DNA of 64,000 nt from Bog-756 sp963812525. Lineage in GTDB: Bacteria; Actinomycetota; Acidimicrobiia; Acidimicrobiales; RAAP-2. Every line of letters begins with the position of its first letter. Within the stretch, counting starts at the first letter, position 1. The translations under genes were made by a program, and so were the position numbers. The notes beneath the pieces were generated by a model that saw only the letters and a program-made list of their open reading frames with translations, did not search any database and was not told where the DNA came from. Location: the NCBI GenBank assembly GCA_963812525.1, contig CAWEVL010000010.1:496001-560000 (forward strand), in the 5' to 3' direction. Shown here piece by piece: positions 16,464 to 24,696 of this stretch.

Positions 16464-16944
16464 GGCTCCACTTCCTTGGTCTCGCCCAGATGAGAATGAC
16501 CCTACGTGCTTATGAGAGTACCGTTTTTACGGGACCGGCGCCACCGCCCCCTTCCGGCCGCGGTGACCCGGTGACGCCCGGAGCGGGACCGGTTCTACCA
16601 GGTCAGCCCCCGATACGGGCTCGGTTCGGACGCCCACCCGCACCGACGTCGGCCCGGCTGGGGTGTCCGAACGGCCCGGTCCCCGCCTGGGGGCGGCCGC
16701 GGCCCTCGGTGGGTCCCGGCCGACCGGGGCGGGGGCCACACCCGACCGTCGTCCGCCAGGCCGTCCGGGACGACGCGGCGGGGGCAGACCGGGTCGGATC
16801 CGCCGGACTGGTGAGAACGTTCTTCTTTTTTCTGTGCCATGCTGGTTCCTGCCGCTGAGTCGCAGCCACGCGGACGAGGCGCAGTGAGGTGGGCGCGGCG
16901 GTTCCGAACCGCCGCTCCACCTCGATCACCCACGACGGCCAGGG
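16464..16944. other. Intergenic region between divergent amidohydrolase and P450
   Basis: About 480 bases with no credible gene. Open frames here encode proline/arginine-rich strings without family resemblance. The left end holds a likely promoter for the amidohydrolase. The right half holds the conserved element at 16813-16847 upstream of the P450. The middle is G/C-rich repeat-like sequence. Confidence 0.5.
16813..16847 (+). promoter_or_regulatory. Conserved 35-bp element before P450
   Basis: It begins GAGAACGTTCTTC, runs through a T-tract and ends CCATGCTGGTT. It matches 34650-34684, upstream of an aldehyde dehydrogenase, at 29 of 35 positions with no gap. The perfect 10-bp palindrome AGAACGTTCT (16814-16823) suggests a repressor site. 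The -10 position is degenerate here compared with the other copy. Confidence 0.45.
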
Positions 16945-18162
16945 ATGGGGACCGAGATGACCACGATGGAATCCGACATCTACTACGACCCGTACGACTT
17001 CGAGATCGACTCGGACCCGTACCCGATCTGGAGACGGCTCCGGGACGAGCGGCCCCTCTACTACAACGAGCGCTACGACTTCTTCGCCGTGAGCCGGTTC
17101 GAGGACGTCGATCAGTGCTCGAGGGACTGGGAGACCTACATCTCCGGCAAGGGCACCGTCCTCGAGCTCATCAAGAGCGACATCGAGCTGCCCCCCGGAT
17201 CGATCATCTTCGAGGACCCCCCCACCCACCACATCCACCGCCGGCTGCTGTCGCGCGTGTTCACCCCGCGCAACATCAACGACCTCGAGCCCAAGATCCG
17301 CGGCTTCTGCGCCCGCAGCCTCGACCCGCTGGTCGAGCAGGGGCGGTTCGACTTCATCGCCGACCTCGGAGCCCAGATGCCCATGCGCACCATCGGCATG
17401 CTGTTGGGCATCCCCGAGGCCGACCAGGAGGCCTTCCGCGATCAGATCGACGAGGGCCTCCGCCTCACCGACGGGGCCATGCCCGACCTCGACACCGCCT
17501 TCGGCGAGGGCATCAGTGCCGACAACGCCTTCGTCGAGTACATCGAGTGGCGGGCCACCCACCCGTCGGACGACCTGATGACCGATCTGCTCAACGCCGA
17601 ATTCGAGGACGAGACGGGCACAGTGCGCCGGCTCACCCGGGAGGAGGTCCTGAATTACGTCAACCTCATTGCCGCGGCGGGAAACGAGACCACCACGCGC
17701 CTCATCGGATGGACGGGCAAAGTGCTCGCCGACCACCCCGATCAGCTCCGGCAGCTGGCCGAGGACCGCAGCCTCGTGCCCGGTGCCATCGAGGAGCTGC
17801 TGCGCTACGAGTCCCCCTCCCCCGTCCAGGCCCGGTACGTCACCCGGGACGTCGAGCACCACGGGCAGGCCGTCCCGGCCGGGAGCGCAATCCTGTTGCT
17901 GACCGCCTCGGGCAACCGCGACGAACGCCACTTCCCCGATGCCGACCGGTTCGACATCCACCGCACCATCGACCACCACCTGGCCTTCGGCTACGGCATC
18001 CACTTCTGCCTCGGATCGGCGCTGGCCAGGTTGGAGGGCCGCATCGCCCTGGACGAGGTCCTGCAGCGGTTCTCCTCCTGGGAGGTGGACTGGGACCATG
18101 CCGTCCAGGCCCGGACCTCGACGGTCCGGGGTTGGGAGCGGCTGCCCGTCGTCACCGGCTGA
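16945..18162 (+). CDS. Cytochrome P450 (soluble, bacterial class)
   Basis: A 405-residue monooxygenase that inserts oxygen using electrons from a ferredoxin/reductase pair. Motifs in order: FEDPPTHHIHRRLLSRVFTP (helix C, heme propionate contacts), the I-helix AAAGNETTTRLIG, EELLRYESP (ExxR of helix K), and the heme loop FGYGIHFCLGSALAR with the axial Cys at residue 355. No ferredoxin gene is adjacent; the reductase at 30019-31092 carries its own 2Fe-2S domain but is of a different type. The nearby SDR gene at 18201 could oxidise the hydroxyl product. ATG 16945 or the internal MTTMESD could be the start. Confidence 0.95.
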   Translation: MGTEMTTMESDIYYDPYDFEIDSDPYPIWRRLRDERPLYYNERYDFFAVSRFEDVDQCSRDWETYISGKGTVLELIKSDIELPPGSIIFEDPPTHHIHRRLLSRVFTPRNINDLEPKIRGFCARSLDPLVEQGRFDFIADLGAQMPMRTIGMLLGIPEADQEAFRDQIDEGLRLTDGAMPDLDTAFGEGISADNAFVEYIEWRATHPSDDLMTDLLNAEFEDETGTVRRLTREEVLNYVNLIAAAGNETTTRLIGWTGKVLADHPDQLRQLAEDRSLVPGAIEELLRYESPSPVQARYVTRDVEHHGQAVPAGSAILLLTASGNRDERHFPDADRFDIHRTIDHHLAFGYGIHFCLGSALARLEGRIALDEVLQRFSSWEVDWDHAVQARTSTVRGWERLPVVTG

Positions 18163-18200
18163 CCTGACCGCCCCCGAGGGCAAGAGAGGACGTCCCACCC

Positions 18201-18947
18201 ATGAGAACTGTCGTCGTCGGTGCTTCGAGCGGCCTCGGTCGCTCCATCGCCACCGGACTCGGTCAGCGGGGCGCCACCGTGGCCCTGCTGGCCCGTCGGA
18301 AGGACCGCCTGATCGACGCGGCCCGGGAGGCGGGCCCGGGAGCCCTGGCCATCCCCTGTGACGTCACCGACGAGTCATCGTGCCGGACGGCCGTCGAGGA
18401 GGCGGCGGCGGAACTGGGCGGGATCGACGCCCTGGTCTACGCCCCCGGTGTCGGCCCCCTGGCCCGGCTGGTCGATATCAGCGCCGAGACCTGGCGGCAG
18501 ACGTTCGACACCAATGTGATCGGGGCCTCCGTGGTCACCGCGGCCGCCGTCCCCTACCTCACCGAGTCCCGGGGGGTGGCCGCCTACCTCTCCTCGGTCA
18601 GCGCCTCCTTCACCCCGCCCTGGACCGGCCTCGGGGCCTACGCCACCTCCAAGGCGGCACTGGAGACCCTGGTGGAGGCGTGGCGCAACGAGCACCCGGC
18701 GGTGGGCTTCACCCGGGTGGTGGTGGGCGACTGTGCCGGCGGTGAGGGGGCGTCGGCCACCGAGTTCGCCAACGGGTGGGACTGGGACCTGGCCGCCGAG
18801 TTCCATCCCATCTGGCAGGCCCGCAACCTGCTGAGCGGCAGCCTCATCGAGGTGGACGAGCTGGTCCGGGTGGTGGACACGGTCCTGCGCTGTGGGGCCA
18901 GCGCCTACGTGCCCTTCGTCGCCGTCACCCCGCGACCGCCCGTCTGA
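18201..18947 (+). CDS. Short-chain dehydrogenase/reductase
   Basis: A 248-residue classical SDR with VVVGASSGLGRSIATGL (NAD(P) glycine-rich loop), ALVYAPGVGPLARL in place of the usual NNAG, Ser in LSSVSASF and the catalytic Tyr/Lys in AYATSKAALETL. It begins 38 bases after the P450 stop on the same strand, so a P450-hydroxylation then alcohol-oxidation pair is the natural reading. It ends facing another SDR on the opposite strand. Confidence 0.92.
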   Translation: MRTVVVGASSGLGRSIATGLGQRGATVALLARRKDRLIDAAREAGPGALAIPCDVTDESSCRTAVEEAAAELGGIDALVYAPGVGPLARLVDISAETWRQTFDTNVIGASVVTAAAVPYLTESRGVAAYLSSVSASFTPPWTGLGAYATSKAALETLVEAWRNEHPAVGFTRVVVGDCAGGEGASATEFANGWDWDLAAEFHPIWQARNLLSGSLIEVDELVRVVDTVLRCGASAYVPFVAVTPRPPV

Positions 18948-18988
18948 TCCGGGCCCGGTCCCGCCCGGGGGCTCCCGCCGTCGGACCA

Positions 18989-19813
18989 CTACCGCATGAG
19001 CAGCATGTTGGCGATGGCCGTGGCCGCCGGGAAGGACCCGGTGATGCCCGAGCTCATGTAGCCCGAGTCGGTGATCATGATGATCCCGTTGACGGCGGAG
19101 GCGGCGTCGCTGCACAGGAAGACCAGCGGGTAGGCCTGCTCCAACGGAGTGGCCGGCTCGGTGCCGACCTCGCCCCGGTAGTCGGCCCCGAACCCCAGCC
19201 ACATGTCCTTGTTGGCCTGGGCCAGCGGGGTGTCGGTGGGGCCGGGGCAGATGGCGTTGATCCGGATGCCCTGCTTGAGGAGGGGGAAGGCCTGGCCGGC
19301 CACGTAGGCGCAGATGATCTGCTTGGTGGAGAAGTAGTCCGCCTTCCCGTGGGCCTCGATCCAGGCCACGGAGTCGTCCCAGTCGCTGATGGCCAGGAAC
19401 TCCTGGATCTCGGCCAGGTTGGCCTCCCAGCCGAGCCCGGCCGCCGAGGAGATGAAGCCGATGGCCGCCCCCCGGCCCAGCATGCCGCCGGCGATGAGCT
19501 GGTCGATCATGTACCGGTGGCCGATGAAATTGATCCGTTCGATGCCCGGCGTGCCGTCGGCCACCCCGGCGCAGGACAACAGGACGTCCACCGGTCCCCC
19601 GCACTCGGCGATGGCGGTGTCGATCGACGACCGGTCGGCCAGGTTGACGTGGATGGCCTTGGCCCCGGCCAGGGTGATCTCGGCGAAGTCCATCACCACC
19701 ACGTCGGCGCCGGCGTCGAGCACCAGCTCGGCGGCGGCCGCCCCCATGCCGGTGGCCCCCCCGACCACGAGGACCCGCTTCCCGTCGTAGCGGAATGCGT
19801 CAAAGAGCGTCAT
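18989..19813 (-). CDS. SDR family oxidoreductase (3alpha-HSD/carbonyl-reductase-like)
   Basis: A 274-residue SDR with VLVVGGATGMGAAAAELVL as cofactor loop, LLSCAGVADGTPG and an active-site YFSTK in a segment (DYFSTKQIICAYVAG) like that of 3alpha-hydroxysteroid dehydrogenase/carbonyl reductases. INAICPGPTDTPL follows. The long loop between the catalytic Ser and Tyr (WIEAHGKA) is also typical of that group, but the substrate is not proven. It lies 33 bases downstream of a CaiB gene on the same strand and is convergent with the P450-linked SDR. Confidence 0.9.
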   Translation of the reverse strand: MTLFDAFRYDGKRVLVVGGATGMGAAAAELVLDAGADVVVMDFAEITLAGAKAIHVNLADRSSIDTAIAECGGPVDVLLSCAGVADGTPGIERINFIGHRYMIDQLIAGGMLGRGAAIGFISSAAGLGWEANLAEIQEFLAISDWDDSVAWIEAHGKADYFSTKQIICAYVAGQAFPLLKQGIRINAICPGPTDTPLAQANKDMWLGFGADYRGEVGTEPATPLEQAYPLVFLCSDAASAVNGIIMITDSGYMSSGITGSFPAATAIANMLLMR

Positions 19814-19846
19814 GTCATGTTCTCCTGTCTAGGTCTCGGATGGTGA

Positions 19847-21064
19847 TCAGGCGACGACGCCGCGGATCTTGAGGTCGATGATGGCATCCTCGTCGAACCC
19901 GATGTCGGCCAGGATACGGTCACCGTGCTCGTTGAACTCCGGGGCGCGTGCCGGTGCGGCAGGTTCCTCGTCGAACTGGACGGGCGCCGCCACCAGTCGG
20001 AACGGCGTCCCGGTGGCAGTCTCGCACTCCTGGATGTAGCCGTTGGCCACCGTCTGGGGGTCGGCCGCGGCCTCGAGGGTGTCCTGGACCACGGCCCACT
20101 GGCCGATGAACCGGTCGAGCCGCTCGCGCCACTCGGCCAGGGTGGCCGACGCGAACACCTCGTCCAGGATGGCCACGGCGGCGTCGCTGTTGGCCATGAG
20201 GGACTGGTAGTCGGCGAACTGTGGGTCGGTGACCAGCTCGGGGCGACCGACGGCCTCGCACAGGGGCGGCCAGTACTTGGCCGGCTGGAGGCAGGTGAAG
20301 GCCAGGACCCGTCCGTCCTTCGTCTCGTAGTTGCGGGAGAGCGGATTGGACCCGATCCGGTCCGCCGGCGGCGGGGTCCAGGGTATGCCCAGCACCAGGG
20401 AGAGGGCCACGGCCTGCCCCATGGCCCACATCCCCACCCCGAGCAGCGACACGTCGACGACGGTGGCCTCGCCGGTCCGTTCGCGGTGGAAGAGGGCGCC
20501 CATGATCCCCCCGGCGATGGTCATGGCCCCGATCGAGTCCCCGAAGCCCGGCGCCGGCGGCACCGGCACCAGGTCGTACTCGGGCCGCTTGGCCCCCACG
20601 GCCACGCCGGACCGGGCCCAGAAGGCCAGGGCGTCGTAGGAGCCCTTGTCGGCATCCGGGCCGCGCTCGCCCTGACCGGTGCCCCGCACGTAGACGATGT
20701 CGGGATTGTGGGCGCGGATCTGGTCCACACCGATCTTCAACTTCTCCCGCACACTCGGGAGCTTGTTGGTCAGGAAGACGTCGGAGGTGGCGGCCAGCTG
20801 GTAGAGGATCTCGAGTCCGTCGGGCGAGGCCAGGTCGAGGCCCAGGCTCTGCTTCCCCCGGTTGGAGTGCTCCAGCAGGGCGTGGACGTCGCTCGGGACG
20901 ATGGCCAGGCCCGACGAGGCCAGCCCCCGCATGGCGTCCCCCCGCTCCACGTGCTCGATCTTGATGACCTCGGCGCCCCAGTCGGACAACAGGGCCGAGG
21001 CGGCGGGAACGAAGGTGTGCTCGGCGACCTCGAGGATCCGGACACCCTGCAGGACAGCGGTCAC
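19847..21064 (-). CDS. CaiB/BaiF family CoA-transferase
   Basis: A 405-residue class III CoA-transferase. It shows VRILEVAEHTFVPAASALLSDWGAEVIKIE at the N-terminus, NRGKQSLGLDLASPDG, DIVYVRGTGQGERGP, YDALAFWARSG and MTIAGGIMGALFHRERTG. Only the activation of a carboxylate by CoA exchange can be assigned. It forms a two-gene unit with the 3alpha-HSD-like SDR downstream. GTG 21064 places the typical strand VRILEVAE right after the start. Confidence 0.92.
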   Translation of the reverse strand: MTAVLQGVRILEVAEHTFVPAASALLSDWGAEVIKIEHVERGDAMRGLASSGLAIVPSDVHALLEHSNRGKQSLGLDLASPDGLEILYQLAATSDVFLTNKLPSVREKLKIGVDQIRAHNPDIVYVRGTGQGERGPDADKGSYDALAFWARSGVAVGAKRPEYDLVPVPPAPGFGDSIGAMTIAGGIMGALFHRERTGEATVVDVSLLGVGMWAMGQAVALSLVLGIPWTPPPADRIGSNPLSRNYETKDGRVLAFTCLQPAKYWPPLCEAVGRPELVTDPQFADYQSLMANSDAAVAILDEVFASATLAEWRERLDRFIGQWAVVQDTLEAAADPQTVANGYIQECETATGTPFRLVAAPVQFDEEPAAPARAPEFNEHGDRILADIGFDEDAIIDLKIRGVVA

Positions 21065-21283
21065 TCTCTACCTCCGACGATCTCCGTGCGGCAGGGCACC
21101 GCGGTTCCGCGCTCCCCCGAACTGGCGCCAAATCCCCGGGTCCGGCGGACAGAGCCGGACACCCCAGAAGCGGCAACGGCGACTCTAGCTTGAAGAGACT
21201 GGGGTTCTCAAACCGCCGACCGACGCGTCGCCCGGCCGTCCTCGGGGTGCCGCCCCACCCAGGAAGTCCCCGGGAACGCCCCC

Positions 21284-22063
21284 CTACCTGGGCGCATCCG
21301 GGGGCACCCAGCTCGGCGGCCGCTTCTCCATGAACGCCCGCATGCCCTCACGCGGCTCGTCCGAGTGCTCGAGGGCCCAGAACATGGTCTGGTAGTCGAT
21401 GTCGCCGTAGCGTTGGTTGAGCATGCGCTTGACGTGGGCGCGGGCGGAGGGTGCGGTCTGGAGCACCTGGTGGGCCGCCTCCAACGCCGCCGTGCGCAGC
21501 TGTTCGTGCGGCACCACCCGGGAGATGAGCCCGAGGCGCTGGGCCTCGGCCGCATCGAACCGCCGGGCCGACAGCAGGAGGTCCCGGGCGACGGCGATGC
21601 CCACATGGGCCGGGAGCGCCGCCGCGTAGGTGGCGTCGGGGATGCCCCGCAGGAGCTCGGGCACCCGGAACGTGGCCCGGTCGCTGACCACGGCGATGTC
21701 CGCCATCATGGCGATCAGGAGGCCCCCCGCCTGACAGATCCCGTTGACGGCGGCGATCACCGGGGCCCGGCTGTCCCGGATGGCCAGGAACGGGAGGACG
21801 TCCTGGCCGACATGGTCGGGCACCGACTCCCCCGGCTCGGACCGGCCTCCCAGATCGCCGCCGGGAGCGAAGACGTCACCCGTCCCGGTGATGATGAGGG
21901 CGGCGAGATCGGGGTCAGTGTTCACGAGGTGCACGGCGCGCTTCACGCCGTAGTACATGGCCGGCGTCAGGGCGTTCCTGGCCGCCGGCCGGTCGATCAC
22001 GCACCAGGCGATGGGCCCCGATCGCTCGAGACGCAGCATGGCCGTGCCCAGTTCGTCTACCAT
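21284..22063 (-). CDS. Enoyl-CoA hydratase/isomerase family protein
   Basis: A 259-residue crotonase-family protein with WCVIDRPAARNALTP, the oxyanion segment GTGDVFAPGGDLGG, VNGICQAGGLLIAMMADIA and FRVPELLRGIPDAT. It ends MEKRPPSWVPPDAP, the C-terminus usual for this family. It is divergent from the amidohydrolase gene at 22188, across about 125 bases, and is separated from the CaiB gene downstream by 220 bases without a clear gene. Confidence 0.92.
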   Translation of the reverse strand: MVDELGTAMLRLERSGPIAWCVIDRPAARNALTPAMYYGVKRAVHLVNTDPDLAALIITGTGDVFAPGGDLGGRSEPGESVPDHVGQDVLPFLAIRDSRAPVIAAVNGICQAGGLLIAMMADIAVVSDRATFRVPELLRGIPDATYAAALPAHVGIAVARDLLLSARRFDAAEAQRLGLISRVVPHEQLRTAALEAAHQVLQTAPSARAHVKRMLNQRYGDIDYQTMFWALEHSDEPREGMRAFMEKRPPSWVPPDAPR

Positions 22064-22100
22064 CCGACCTCCCCCGGCCCGGCGTCGAGCCTCGTCGCCT

Positions 22101-22109
22101 TGCTACGAT
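22101..22109 (+). promoter_or_regulatory. Extended -10 box TGCTACGAT
   Basis: TGC-TACGAT lies 79 bases before the amidohydrolase start. The same TGCTANNNT pattern recurs before four other genes in this window. No good -35 hexamer is seen, as expected for extended -10 promoters. Confidence 0.4.
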
Positions 22110-22187
22110 ATTCGGACTCTTGCAATTCAGCAATCATGTACTGGTTTTCTGACAACCCGACTTCCGTACCAGTCCAAGGAGCGCCCC

Positions 22188-23445
22188 ATGGCCCGTCCCC
22201 GAACCCCGGCCCACCTCCATCTGCGCAGCGCCCGCATGCTCGACGTCGTCCGGGGCGAGCTGGTGACCCCCGGCGACCTGCTCATCGGGGGCGAGCGCAT
22301 CCTGGAGGTGGCACCGACCTCGGTGCCCGACGACGCGGTCGACGATCGACCTGGGCGACCTCACGCTGATCCCCGGGCTGATGGACATGGAGGTCAACCT
22401 CCTCCTCGGCGGACCCGATCATCGCAGCCCGCTCAACGCCGTGCAGGACGACCCGGCCCTGCGCACGTTGCGCGCCGTGGCCAACGCCCGGCGGACCCTT
22501 CGGGCCGGGTTCACCACCGTGCGCAACCTCGGACTGTTCATCCAGACCGGCGGGCTGCTGCTGGACGTCGCCCTCATGAAGGCCATCGACTTCGGTTGGT
22601 TCGAAGGGCCCCGCGTCGTCCCCGCCGGACACGCCATCACGCCGACCGGCGGGCACCTCGACCCCACCATGTTCCAGGCCCTCGGCCCGCACATCATGCC
22701 CCTCACCGTCGAGGAGGGCATCGCCAACGGGGTGAGCGAGGTCCGCAAGGCCGTCCGCTACCAGATCAAGTACGGCGCCCAGCTCATCAAGGTCTGTGCG
22801 TCGGGCGGGGTGATGTCCCACACCGGTCCGGCCGGGGCCCAGCAGTACTCCGACGAGGAGCTGCGGGCCATCGTCGACGAGGCCCACCGGGCCGGCCTGC
22901 GGGTGGCCGCCCATGCCCACGGCGACGACGGGATCCGCGCCGCCCTCGAGGCGGGGATCGACTGCATCGAGCACGGTTCGCTGATGACCGACGAGACCCT
23001 CGACCGCTTCATCGAGCTCGGCCGGTTCCTGGTGCCCACCACCTACCTGGCCGACGGCATGGACGTGTCGCACGCGCCGCCCGAGCTCCAGGCCAAGGCG
23101 GCCGAGGTGTTCCCCCGGGCCAAGGAGACGGTCCGGAAGGCCATCGCCCGTGGTGCCCGCATCGCCTGCGGCACCGACGCGCCGGCCATCCCGCACGGCA
23201 AGAACGCCAAGGAGCTGGTGGCCCTGGTCGACCGGGGCATGACTCCCCTCCAGGCCATCCGGGCCGCCACCACCGTCGCCGCCGAGCTCATCGACGTCGA
23301 CGATCGCGGGCGGCTGGAGGCCGGCCTCCTGGCCGACGTGATCGCCGTGCCCGGCGACCCCCTGGCCGACATCGGCGTGACCGAGGACGTCCGCTTCGTG
23401 ATGAAGGGCGGTCAGGTGTACCGCAACGACACCGAGGCCGCCTAG
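22188..23445 (+). CDS. Imidazolonepropionase/prolidase-like amidohydrolase (one frameshift)
   Basis: Once one extra base near 22343 is removed, the gene encodes 418 residues: an N-terminal composite domain (LRSARMLDVVRGELV), then the amidohydrolase barrel. Metal-site residues are present on the later strands: Lys in IKVCASGGVMS, AHAHGDDG, CIEHGSLM and CGTDAPAIPHG. The first H-x-H motif, normally in PGLIDxHxH, reads PGLMDMEVN, so both histidines are lost. The product may bind one metal or none, or may have a changed role. It is divergent from a hydratase gene and converges on the second TetR gene. Confidence 0.82.
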
Positions 23446-23474
23446 GCGGCGGGCCGCCGGCTCCCGGGCCGGGC

Positions 23475-24194
23475 TCAGCTGACGGGCGCCGAGCCCGATG
23501 CCGTGGAGGATGAGGTTCCACAGGTCCTCGGCCGAATCGCCCTCGTCGGTGCGCAACGGACAGGCCGCCGATCGTCGACGAGAAGGTGTTGAACATGATC
23601 ACCTCGAGCACGATGCCGACGATCGGACCGTGCCGGAGACCGGCGCGGACGGCACCGGCGGCGGCGGCGTCCTGCGAGGACCTCCTCGAACAGCGACACC
23701 AGCGGCGAGAAGACCCGGGCCGCCTCCTTGGGGTGCTCGGTGAGCAGCTGCTGGGCGAACTCGGCCATGCCCAGGGGTGCCCGTGCGCTTGGCGCCGGTG
23801 TCGCCGTCCTCTGTCGGCCGGCACATCCGGTAGTACTCGACCACGAAGCGGTGGAGGCGCTCGAGCGGATCGTCCTCCTGGGCGATCACCTCACCGAGGT
23901 GCTCGGTCGTCGAGCGGACCTGACTCCTCGAACAGGGCCAGGAGCAGCTCGTGCTTCCCGCCGAAGTACTGGTAGAAGCTGTGCAGCGACTGACCCGAGC
24001 GCTCGACCACCTCCTGGACGGTGAAGTCCCTGCCCGGGCCTGGAGTTGAACAGCTCCATGGCGGCGTCGAGGAAGCGCTGCACCCGGCTCTCGGCCCGCA
24101 GGCGGGCGGAGTCCAGCGACCGCGCCACCGCCTGGTCACGCCGGCTGAGCCCCTCCGGCTCGACCGTGTCGCTGGCCAGTTCGTCCTTCGTCAC
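23475..24194 (-). CDS. TetR family regulator, paralogue, interrupted by six +1 indels
   Basis: Joining six frame segments gives 237 residues that align from end to end with the intact regulator at 5690-6400 (236 residues). Shared blocks include QAVARSLDSARLRAESRVQRFLDAA, FTVQEVVERSGQSLHSFYQYF, GGKHELLLALFEES, MAEFAQQLLTEHPKEAARVF and IMFNTFSSTIGGLSV. The extra bases lie near 24043, 23927, 23785, 23673, 23562 and 23490. As written, no functional protein could be made. Because each frame segment keeps perfect family sequence, errors in the data are more likely than decay. GTG 24194 matches the paralogue's start and has TACGCT 7 bases upstream (leaderless layout). Confidence 0.8.
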
Positions 24195-24312
24195 GCGGGA
24201 GAGCGTACCCGAGGAAGCCATCTCATCCCGACGACCGCCGGCTCCCGGCGGGCCGGGCTCGGGGCCTCCGGCGTGGTCCCGTTCCCCGCCGGAACGCGGC
24301 CGCCGGGCCCGG

Positions 24313-24642
24313 CTAGACCGCCGGCTCGACCAGCATGTCCATGCTGGCCGCACCACTGTCGGGCACCCTCGGCTGGCGCCACACCTCCACCGGGAAGGAG
24401 GCGTTCACCAGGGAGTAGCACAGCCAGAGCAGATGCCGTGGCGTCCTCGGGGAGGGCGTCGAGGTCGAACTGGTCGAGGTAGTCGATGGCCGTCTTCGAG
24501 GCGGGGGAAGGCGGCGTCGTAGAACGCCTGGAGCTCGTCCATGGTGCTGGACAGCCGCTTGGCGTAGCGCTCGCGCTTCGGTCTCGAGCGCCCAGCCGGC
24601 GAAGGGCTCGAGGTCGGCGAAGTCGGTGGGCAGCGTGGTCAT
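24313..24642 (-). CDS. Small conserved protein next to Rieske oxygenase (three indels)
   Basis: After removing three extra bases (near 24578, 24507, 24440) the frame gives 108 residues, from MTTLPTDFADLEPFAGWALE, through ERYAKRLSSTMDELQAFYDAA and AIDYLDQFDLDALPEDA, to RHLLWLCYSLVNASFPVEVW and a C-terminal tail. It is predicted helical and soluble, without metal-binding motifs that I can see. I do not recognise a named family. Its position just downstream of the Rieske oxygenase stop suggests an accessory subunit or small partner of that enzyme. Confidence 0.6.
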   Translation of the reverse strand: MTTLPTDFADLEPFAGWALETEARALRQAAVQHHGRAPGVLRRRLPPPRRRPSTTSTSSTSTPSPRTPRHLLWLCYSLVNASFPVEVWRQPRVPDSGAASMDMLVEPAV

Positions 24643-24653
24643 CGTCGGTCCTT

Positions 24654-24696
24654 GTCTAGGAGGCGTTGGTCTAGGACTTGGTCTAGGAGGCGTTGG
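24654..24696. repeat. Short direct repeat spanning the Rieske stop codon
   Basis: GTCTAGGAGGCGTTGG occurs at 24654-24669 and 24681-24696 with a shorter TCTAGGACTTG copy between. Read on the coding strand, this makes three successive TAG codons, duplicating the end of the oxygenase gene. Resembles the stop-codon repeat at the MarR gene. Confidence 0.6.

Noticed and set aside
16490..16858. Possible small proline-rich gene between amidohydrolase and P450
   Set aside because: Compositionally biased translation, no ribosome-binding site, and it overlaps the conserved promoter element at its end.
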